Position numbers and translations under genes: made by a program. Of a stretch of DNA of 20,894 bases, positions 1-6,017 are shown in pieces; position 1 is the stretch's first letter; every line of letters starts with the position of its first letter. Source of the DNA: Proteromonas lacertae (lineage: Eukaryota > Sar > Bigyra > Opalinata > Proteromonadidae). Below the pieces are notes generated by a model. That model was not told the DNA's origin, did no database searches, and saw only the letters and a list, made by a program, of their open reading frames with translations. Location of the stretch: assembly GCA_002245135.1 (NCBI GenBank), contig NGBS01000374.1, forward strand, positions 1 to 20,894, read 5' to 3'.

Positions 1-527
1 TTACTGACTTTAATATAGTTCAAATCACTAAAGATCCAATTCCAGGTAGTAATACTTTTAACTATAGCTTCAGTATTAATAGTAGTATAGGAAGTTATGT
101 TAAATTTATATTATACAGAGCATATTATAATGATGCATATAAAAGAGATCCTATTCCTTTTGATCAAGATCAAGATAGAATAAGATGGCAAATTAATGAT
201 TTCGTTTATACACCTGATTATTTATATCCTGCAAAATATCAAACTTGGAATATATGAGATATTATTCAAAATACAATATTTGATAAATGTAATAAAGAAT
301 CATTTCCCGAAACATTTTTTGATGTTCTAAATTTCAGTACTGATCGATTAACTGAATTAAAATTAAGAGCTGGTAAAGACTTAGCAAGTGATTTAAAGAT
401 TACTTTGGATTGCTCAAATCAACGATTTGATAGTAAATATAATCTAAGTACAATTCATCATAAGTTCTACATAATTACTGGTAAACAATTGATTATTGGA
501 CCAAGAGGTGTTGAAAAAGTAGTATAA
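1..527 (+). pseudogene. Capsid-like virion protein, C-terminal part, interrupted by TGA
   Basis: An open frame (codons starting at base 3) runs in from the left edge to TAA at 525-527, broken once by TGA at 255-257. The residues on both sides read as one continuous protein of about 174 codons, rich in Tyr, Phe, Asp and Asn with short beta-like hydrophobic stretches (for example FNYSFSIN and VKFILYRAYY). That is compatible with the jelly-roll end of a capsid protein, but I see no diagnostic motif. The assignment rests mainly on context: 72 bases downstream begins an A32-type packaging ATPase, the usual neighbour of capsid genes in Polinton/Maverick and related elements. TGA follows TGGAATATA (Trp-Asn-Ile) and could be a mutated Trp codon. 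The 5' part lies outside the window. Another virion protein or an unrelated protein is possible. Confidence 0.45.
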
Positions 528-599
528 GTAATAATACTTTATTATTGACTTCTGTTTTTATTTTTTGATTTCTCATTACATAATATATATATACACACT

Positions 600-1327
600 A
601 TGTTTAAATTTGAAAAAATAAATAACATACAAATTGAACCTGTTGATGGTGGTGAGACTTTTGATCCTAAGAAAATTCTGGGATATGATTACTTTAATGA
701 GCCTTTTGCAATATATTTATTGTGGCTCGTAAGAACAGTGGTAAAACTACATTGATATACAATATATTAAGACATATTATAGATCCAAAATATAAGAAAA
801 AACAACATGTACATTTTTTTGTAGGTACAATCAAACAAGATAGGATATATGATTCAATTAAAGAGTTATTAGATTATAATGAAATTAGTTATGATGAAAA
901 TGATTCATTATTTGAACCTTATTCAGGAGATAATTTAGTAGAGAAGTTAATGAAATCAATTGACGATACAAACAAAGATAATTATGAGTATGCAGAACAT
1001 ATTATAATATTTGATGATCTTAGTTTAGAGTTGAAAACAGCTAATATCATACCAGTATTAATGAAAGAAAATAGACATTTAAAATCAAAAATTATAATTA
1101 GTAGTCAATATATTACTGATATAGTACCTTCAGCAAGATCACAAGTAGATTATTGTTTAACATTTTATGGATTGAGTAACAGAAATTTGTTTGACTTATA
1201 CAACTCATTGAATATATGGATACCTGAATATGAAACATTTAAAGAGTTATATTTAGCTGTTACTAAGCCACAATATAACTTCTTATATATTGATAATGTT
1301 AAAAAGGTTTTTAGAGGCAAACTTTAA
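600..1327 (+). pseudogene. A32-like (FtsK/HerA superfamily) DNA-packaging ATPase, frameshifted
   Basis: ATG at 600 opens a frame with a leader ending in YDYFNEPFAIYL. The ATPase core continues in another frame from about 715 to TAA at 1325-1327. The core starts with a Walker A of the form ARKNSGKTT (encoded from about 725). It then has a hydrophobic Walker B strand HIIIFDDL (about 1000-1023) and the polar sensor strand KIIISSQYITDIVPSARSQ (about 1087-1143), as in packaging ATPases of Polintons, virophages and large DNA viruses. These enzymes pump the genome into the capsid. One base appears to be missing in the TATATTTATTG stretch (706-721), because both frames read sensibly on either side. 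The gene is therefore broken unless this is a sequencing error. At about 240 residues the length is normal for the family. An upstream capsid-like gene and a downstream membrane protein on the same strand support a viral module. Confidence 0.8.
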
Positions 1328-1360
1328 TATTTTGATTGAAGATCATTCTGAAGTTTCTTG

Positions 1361-1657
1361 ATGTTTTTATTAATTTTGTTATTTTATTGTTTATTAATTC
1401 AAAAAATGTTTATTGGGGAACGAAATACTTCAGATATAAATATTGATACAGATAAGCTTGCTAAAGATATAGCTGACAAAATAAATATAGCTCCTCCTTC
1501 TGATCCTATTGATCCTGATACTATTATTAAACCCATCAATGATGAAATTGAAAAACGTAATATTAAAATAAGTGGATGTGATAATAAAATTAATAGTACA
1601 TATATGAGTGGACACCCAAAACACAAGATCCCATTATTATTATACAGGGTTGTATAA
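1361..1657 (+). CDS. Small protein with one N-terminal membrane segment, viral module
   Basis: This 98-codon ORF starts at ATG 1361, 33 bases after the ATPase stop. Residues 1-20 form a strongly hydrophobic helix (MFLLILLFYCLLIQKMFIG), predicted to be a membrane anchor or uncleaved signal. The rest is polar, with a Pro/Asp-rich spacer (APPSDPIDPD) and a charged end. I do not recognise a family. Small single-pass proteins next to the packaging ATPase are common in Polinton-like elements, where some are minor virion proteins, but that role is inferred from position only. The last 15 or so codons (from about 1610) differ in character and run into the GC-richer junction at 1658, so the natural C-terminus may have been lost. 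Confidence 0.5.
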   Translation: MFLLILLFYCLLIQKMFIGERNTSDINIDTDKLAKDIADKINIAPPSDPIDPDTIIKPINDEIEKRNIKISGCDNKINSTYMSGHPKHKIPLLLYRVV

Positions 1658-1760
1658 ATCGGTCATGATCGACGTAGAAAACCGATCGGTCGTAGGTCAA
1701 TAAATAAATGTTGACCAACACCAGGCTGTAGTAACTATTAGCTGACCTCCTCCTAAACAT
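1655..1760. other. GC-richer, palindrome-bearing junction sequence
   Basis: A stretch with clearly higher G+C than its surroundings, directly after the small membrane protein. It contains a perfect 10-bp palindrome ACCGATCGGT at 1681-1690, plus the related words ATCGGTCATGATCGACGTAG (1658-1677) and CGATCGGTCGTAGGTC (1683-1698). Gene orientation flips here, plus strand to the left and minus strand to the right. It could be an element end, a recombination scar or a regulatory palindrome; nothing in it decides which. Confidence 0.4.
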
Positions 1761-2445
1761 GTGATATTATATTTAAGGATAAATAATAATGGCTCAATAA
1801 CATTACTGTTTTCATAATTAAGTGAATGTAAGAGAAAAACAAAAGTAGATGTGTTTAACATACTGTTGTTATTCAAAGATTTAATAATTGAATTAACAAT
1901 TTTAATATATTTATCCTTCAAAACTGAATCAATAGTAAGTGGAGTAGTATAATCAACATATCACTTTTTAAATAATTAACAAAATTGGTTTTATCTTTAA
2001 TATATTTAGTAATACATACTTTCATAATTATTCCAATTTGATATAGATCAATGTTTTCCACAACAGTATCCCTCTCACACATCATAAAGTGAATTACTGA
2101 TAGAATATCATTATCACTAGTATCATTTATATTTATTATTTTATAATCTTTTATAGATAATCCAGATAATCTAGACAGTTTTAAAAGAATGTGTGAAATA
2201 CCTTCAACATCATCTTCAACATTATAATGCAAGATAACATTTTTTAAACAGACATTATTTACAAGAATATTGATACAACCATAATTATAACTAATATTTC
2301 AACATATTAACATTTTTAATTAAATCTTCATTTATTTCACGATTATTAGCTTATTATCCTAACTGTTCATCAGCATTGCCATAATTTCCTGTCTTTACAT
2401 AAATAAGTCCTTCTTTTATAGAATAATTTAAAAAATAAATTCAAA
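1697..2445 (-). pseudogene. Decayed minus-strand gene of unknown family
   Basis: Protein-like segments lie end to end on the minus strand but in different frames. SIKEGLIYVKTGNYGNADEQ is read from about 2432 down to 2373. A short piece follows around 2290-2335. The longest piece covers about 2285-1918 (with YNYGCINILVNNVCLKNV, then LHYNVEDDVEGISHILLKLS). A last segment covers about 1960-1697 (VDYTTPLTIDSVLKDKYIKI, ending in a hydrophobic stretch). Near 1960 the frame changes in the middle of plausible coding sequence, and stops separate the upstream pieces. This pattern indicates a gene that has collected indels and stops rather than a set of small genes. No intron with the local GTAT...TAG form bridges the breaks. 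I do not recognise the family. Its position between Polinton-like genes makes it a candidate member of the same element. Confidence 0.45.
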
Positions 2446-2739
2446 GAATCAAGCTTTTCTCAAGTTACAAATAGGAAAAAAACGTGAAAATCTATTGAAG
2501 CTGTATGTATATTTTATAAATAATATAGAGTTATAATTATCCTGCATGATATACTTGTAAACTGGTTAATAATGAGATGTTTTTGTTTGGATGAAGGTTG
2601 ATAGACAAAGCTGTTAATGAAAAAATGTAAAAAAGTAAATCATAATTTCAAATATGTGAATGATGTGTGTATTACCTATTTCAAGCATTTAAACTGTGTT
2701 TACAATGAAAATGTTTTCATTTAAACGGCGTATTTAGCT

Positions 2740-2834
2740 CAACGGCGCACAACAGTAATATCATTATGTAATTAGTTTGTTTCTAAAGTTTCTAATCGCT
2801 CAACGGGAAGTTGTAATCAACGGGGAACAACAGG
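2740..2834. repeat. Three CAACGG-type motifs resembling the inverted 25-mer ends at 4418/4963
   Basis: CTCAACGGCGCACAACAG (2739-2756), CTCAACGGGAAGTTGT (2800-2815) and TCAACGGGGAACAACAGG (2817-2834) share the pattern CAACGG(C/G)G-ACAACA with CAACGGCGTACAACAACA at 4981-4998, the outer end of the right-hand inverted 25-mer. This suggests degraded ends of one mobile-element family. Similarity was judged by eye and the copies are short. Confidence 0.4.
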
Positions 2835-2886
2835 ACTGCTAATTTAGTCTTTAAATATAAAAAATTATTATCATTAAAAAAATTTT

Positions 2887-2940
2887 GATATAGGATGGTC
2901 ACCATATGTTGTCATATCACACAGTATGCTGACCATCCTA
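2887..2940. repeat. Hairpin repeat, copy 1
   Basis: The arms TAGGATGGTCA (2891-2901) and TGACCATCCTA (2930-2940) pair perfectly over 11 bp, with an imperfect extension inward. A second copy at 5563-5612 shares GATATAGGATGGTCAC at the left and TGTCATATCACAC in the loop. The hairpin is preceded by an A-run and followed by a T-run. A second, competing pairing exists between TGATAT at the left edge and ATATCA in the loop. This looks like a small dispersed fold-back element rather than a bacterial terminator. Confidence 0.7.
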
Positions 2941-3093
2941 TTTTTTATTGTTTTTTGTATTTTTTTAAGAAAATTAGATTTCGATTATGATCAGAAAGTC
3001 AAACTAAGGGCATATATTAGCCCAGCATAAATAGAGAAATAGATTGATGTATTTTTTATTGTCTAATTTTGTTTCTAATGGTGAAAAAACCCT

Positions 3094-3428
3094 GAAAGTT
3101 GCGAATTGAACAGTCTTTCAAATTTTGAGCGCTACTTAATTAGGGCTTTTATTTCTTTATTTTATGATTTTTACTAGAAAAAAACAGCAAATATGAAAAT
3201 TTACACAAGCCGTGTGGTTTGATTAAACTTATGTTTTCATTTTTTTAAATTCCTGTCTTCAATATGAATAAAGCAGTTTAAATGGTGAAATAAATACATT
3301 ATTGAAATAAGCGGCGATGCTATGATGTAGTTAAGAGGTTTAAAAACGAAAGAAATATAAAATGAAGAAATAAAAGCCCTAATTAAGGGGCGCTCAAAAT
3401 TTGAAAGGCTGTACAATTCGCAACTTTC
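3094..3428. repeat. Large imperfect inverted repeat (fold-back/MITE-like element)
   Basis: Left arm 3094-3165 and right arm 3356-3428 are reverse complements over about 72 bases with a handful of differences. GAAAGTTGCGAATTG in the left arm pairs with CAATTCGCAACTTTC in the right. The core TTCAAATTTTGAGCGC and TTAATTAGGGCTTTTATTTC are shared. A 190-base AT-rich spacer with no supported ORF separates the arms. The size and structure fit a non-autonomous DNA transposon or fold-back element. Clear target-site duplications were not found by eye. Confidence 0.75.
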
Positions 3429-3439
3429 CGAAAAACCCA

Positions 3440-3474
3440 TAGGGTGAAATGACACACTGTGCTATTTCACCCTA
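3440..3474. repeat. Perfect 11-bp hairpin abutting the large inverted repeat
   Basis: TAGGGTGAAAT (3440-3450) and ATTTCACCCTA (3464-3474) are perfect reverse complements around a 13-nt loop containing CACAC. The layout (an arm starting TAGG, a loop of 13-17 nt with CACAC) resembles the hairpins at 2887 and 5563, although the arm sequence differs. It begins 11 bases outside the right arm of the 3094-3428 inverted repeat. Confidence 0.65.
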
Positions 3475-3495
3475 ATACTCATTATTATTTTGTTT

Positions 3496-3950
3496 TTATG
3501 GTAATAAAAATGCATTTAAGTTGGTCATAGGGTAGAAATGATTTACATAGAACAATACATTAGCATGAGGCCAATTTATGAATTTATTTATCTGAGTGAC
3601 ATATAATGGTATAGCTTCATCAAAATCCACTGTAAATATGTAAAGAGTGATATATTGAATCTAATGGAAATTCCAAGTAATCTGTGTTATATGATTGTAC
3701 ATAATGCTTATAATACTATGTTCTATATCTATTATTAGAAAATTCCATATAGTGAATTGATGCAGCTACTGCATACAAAAAACATATATTTTGTCTACCT
3801 ACTGTTTTACTGAATTTCAATTGTATTAGCATTTTTTATTTACTAACTCTTCTGGTAACTCTATATTCTCTATTATATTATCATTTGTAGCAGAACCAGC
3901 TGTGACTATAGAACGAGCCAAATTAATTATTACTTCATTAGTCCATTAAA
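3496..3950 (-). pseudogene. Relic of a Polinton-type DNA polymerase N-terminal region
   Basis: Read from about 3945 down to TAA at 3498-3496, the minus strand gives three protein-like blocks interrupted by stops and a frame change. The first is EVIINLARSIVTAGSATNDN... up to TAA. The second is VGRQNICFLYAVAASIHYME, then (after TAG) YYKHYVQSYNTDYLEFPLDS. After a frame change come DFDEAIPLYVTQINKFINWP and a closing block with VLFYVNHFYPMTNLNAFLL. The order resembles the conserved stretch that precedes the exonuclease and polymerase of protein-primed PolB in Polintons/Mavericks: a CFLWALLAALHP-like block, then EFPV..., then a PLY block, then an HYC-like block. The resemblance is from memory of the family and the blocks are degenerate. 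The catalytic polymerase part, expected toward lower coordinates, is absent and replaced by the inverted-repeat element. Confidence 0.5.
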
Positions 3951-5118
3951 ATATAAAAATATATTCAAGCCTCACTCAAGCCAACATTTTACATTTCTTT
4001 TTTAGACTGGTATAAGTAAATGTTCATTAATTCTAATCATCTCAGTTAATGAATTTTAGTCTCTTGTAGTGAATGAAACATTTAATATGTTTATTTTTTT
4101 TCTGTCAAAAGTTTTTGTATTATTTAATTTGTAAATTGATATGAACAATATTTTGGGTACAGATTGTTGCAATTAAATGATGCTAAATTTCATAATCAAC
4201 AGAGAATTATTTTGTTTATAAAATTTAAACTATATTTATATGTTTCTATAAAAATAAAAAGAACTTTGGCGCGATTAAGAGCTTGAGGTTCGAATAAGTG
4301 ATTTGCAACAAAAAATATGTTTTTTGGAAAGAGTCGTTATAGAAATGCCAAGCTTGATGGCTCCTACAAGTATTATGAAATTTAGTAACATTTGTTGTAC
4401 GACGTTGTGAGATTTGCGCCGTTGGGAGATAAAAGGGTTTTAGATTACGTTGAAGTTATATACGTAACCATGAGCCCCTAAATATTACAGATATACACTT
4501 AGTTTTTCAAAAAAGTTACGTTGGCTGTATATCGTATAGTTCTGGTTAATCAGTTATATATCCAACATTGTATATTTATACTTCATATTAAACGTCAATA
4601 GCAATAGCAGAAAACGAAATTAAAGTTTTTAGATAAATAGAATATAATAATTTTAATTTCTTTATACATAATATTGAAATTGAAAAAGTAGGCTTGAAAG
4701 AGGCTTGAACTCGATTTTTATTTTTCCATTTTTAATTGCCTTAACATCAATTTTTTCATATTTTATTCATCTCAGCTGATGTATTTTTGTCTGTAGTAAC
4801 GATTGAAACAAAAAAATATTGAATGAAGTAAAATGCGTTTCATATATACAAGGCGGAAGCTTAAAAAAAGATATATATCGCAGATGTAGCTTATATGCCA
4901 AAGTAAGATTATTTTTGATTATAACTCAATACCAAACCCTCTACTGTCGAATTAGTTTTTAATAAAACCCTTTTATCTCCCAACGGCGTACAACAACATT
5001 TAATTGCAAAAATCTGTATATAAAAAAACTTGTAACTATGATTGAAATCATTTTACAAAAATTTGCAGCGTTATACTTGACCATGCAATGGAGGACATGG
5101 TGGAATTAACATGTATGT
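3951..5118. other. Gene-less, repeat-bearing stretch
   Basis: No supported gene. A 48-codon open stretch at 4140-4286 (plus, starting YEQYFGYRLLQLNDAKFHNQ) looks protein-like but is unrecognised and lacks a good start, so it may be another relic. Two diverged direct repeats are visible: CATCTCAGTTAATGAATTTT with a following TAGTGAATGAAAC (about 4037-4080), and CATCTCAGCTGATGTATTTT with ...GATTGAAAC (about 4768-4810). AAGCC/GGCTT words recur near 3966 and 4691. The inverted 25-mers at 4418 and 4963 are listed separately. Confidence 0.5.
4393..4995. repeat. Pair of inverted repeats, possible ends of a ~600-bp element
   Basis: The 25-mer at 4418-4442 (GCCGTTGGGAGATAAAAGGG plus TTTTA) is perfectly repeated in inverse orientation at 4963-4987. 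Outside it, TGTTGTACG (4393-4401) pairs with CGTACAACA (4987-4995). On the left an extra ~17 bases separate the two parts, apparently a tandem copy of the end motif: CGACGTTGTGAGAT (4400-4413) against CGCCGTTGGGAGAT (4417-4430). The enclosed segment has no supported ORF. This is consistent with a non-autonomous DNA transposon. Confidence 0.65.
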
Positions 5119-5391
5119 ATGAATATAAAAGGAGATATAATTTATAGAAGTTCTATTGAAGATCAGATTTCTAGCAGAGTTTCTGCAATTTCTATGTTTT
5201 CAAATCTAGATGATGATAATGATGATGATGATGAAAACAAATTGTTAAAGAAGGTTTTAATCAAAATAAAATCCACTGCAAGCGCAAATCCAAGATTCAA
5301 GAGAAAGAAGACAAATCAGAAAAGAAATTCAAACAGAAAAGTAGAAGGTACTACTGCAGAGGAAGATAAGGATGAGGAGGACTATCCATAA
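5119..5391 (+). CDS. Small charged protein of unknown function
   Basis: A 90-codon ORF from ATG 5119 to TAA 5389-5391. Its parts are an N-terminal stretch (MNIKGDIIYRSSIEDQ), an acidic run (DDDNDDDDEN, about residues 33-42), a strongly basic segment (RFKRKKTNQKRNSNRK, about residues 59-74), and an acidic end. Beyond the stop the same frame continues EDEEPECQTDY before another stop, so the gene may once have been longer or this may be a fragment. The charge pattern would suit a nucleic-acid-associated or nucleolar-type protein, but low-complexity composition makes this weak. I do not recognise it. It lies between the inverted-repeat zone and the second hairpin copy and may be part of the degraded element. 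Confidence 0.3.
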   Translation: MNIKGDIIYRSSIEDQISSRVSAISMFSNLDDDNDDDDENKLLKKVLIKIKSTASANPRFKRKKTNQKRNSNRKVEGTTAEEDKDEEDYP

Positions 5392-5562
5392 GAAGATGAA
5401 GAACCGGAGTGTCAAACAGATTACTAATCGCTGATGATAATTGATGCAAATGATTGATTGTTTTTTGCGTGCGGTGTTATAAGAAATTTCAATAATAGAG
5501 AAATAGATTCATTTCAAAAGTGATTAGGTTTGAAATCCATTTTTTTTTGTTATGATTTATGT

Positions 5563-5612
5563 GATATAGGATGGTCACTATATGATGTCATATCACACCA
5601 TATAGTGATCAT
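5563..5612. repeat. Hairpin repeat, copy 2
   Basis: The arms ATGGTCACTATATG (5571-5584) and CATATAGTGATCAT (5599-5612) pair with one mismatch. It shares GATATAGGATGGTCAC and TGTCATATCACAC with the copy at 2887-2940, while the inner arms have changed together (CATATG-type against TATATG-type), so pairing is largely kept. GTGATAT at 5561-5567 can alternatively pair with ATATCAC in the loop. Confidence 0.7.
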
Positions 5613-5694
5613 AATATATGAATCGATTTTTTTAGTATATTTTGAAATTTAATTATATAGTCGAATGAGAAGAAAGTATAATATAATGGCTTAT

Positions 5695-5834
5695 ATATAC
5701 TAAAGCATCTAAATTACTACTCAATTCTTTTAATGTATCACTTTCTTCAAATTCATTTGAATTTTCATTTAATTTTGCTGTATTTATTTCACTATTGTTT
5801 AGCATATCTCTTAATAGTGATGGATTACTTGATT
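5695..5834 (-). pseudogene. Duplicated XPB/ERCC3 exon fragment (left copy)
   Basis: 5701-5834 is nearly identical to 13201-13334, with four differences by my count and the same orientation. On the minus strand it reads SSNPSILRDMLNNSEINTAK and the following acidic segment of an XPB N-terminal region. Homology begins at the exon/intron edge (the last six bases of the flanking intron, ATATAC, are shared) and stops abruptly after TTGATT at 5834. There is no start, promoter or neighbouring exon here, so it is a dead fragment. It lies just upstream of the giant CR-type gene, whose other flank carries the sister copy. Confidence 0.85.
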
Positions 5835-6017
5835 TTTTATCAAGAATGAAAATTTATATTTGAAGTTTTTGAAAGTACAAAATAGATATTTCAATTAATT
5901 TCATAATAATATTAAGCATCTATGTTTAAATTTTGATTGCTTTTTTAAGCTTGATATAGTTTGTATTTAATAACTAAACACACATCTTTGATAATTATAT
6001 AATTCATTTCTTTAGTA

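Larger units (their letters stand above)
2446..3093. other. Gene-less stretch with scattered repeat motifs
   Basis: No supported gene. A short minus-strand reading frame of 32 codons (about 2546-2448, starting MQDNYNSILFIKYTYSF) may be another piece of the decayed gene to its left. The stretch contains the CAACGG motif cluster near 2740-2834 and the first copy of a repeated hairpin at 2887-2940, listed separately. Otherwise it is AT-rich with no visible coding signal. Confidence 0.5.

Noticed and set aside
1399-1626. Hydrophobic antisense ORF opposite the small membrane protein
   Set aside because: Antisense of an ORF with a better start, a membrane segment and same-strand neighbours.
2728-2800. 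tRNA-like start (TAGCTCAACGG, resembling a D-arm)
   Set aside because: No acceptor stem, anticodon stem or T-arm can be paired with it; the CAACGG word belongs to the repeat family seen at 4981.
2887-2940. Hairpin followed by a T-run, like a bacterial terminator
   Set aside because: The context is a eukaryotic genome with introns, no gene ends there, and the same hairpin recurs as a dispersed repeat.
3237-3455. 72-codon minus-strand ORF
   Set aside because: It spans the right arm and spacer of the large inverted repeat and has no protein-like features.
4283-4300. GGTTCGAAT, resembling a T-arm box
   Set aside because: No matching stem or upstream A-box at a suitable distance on either strand.
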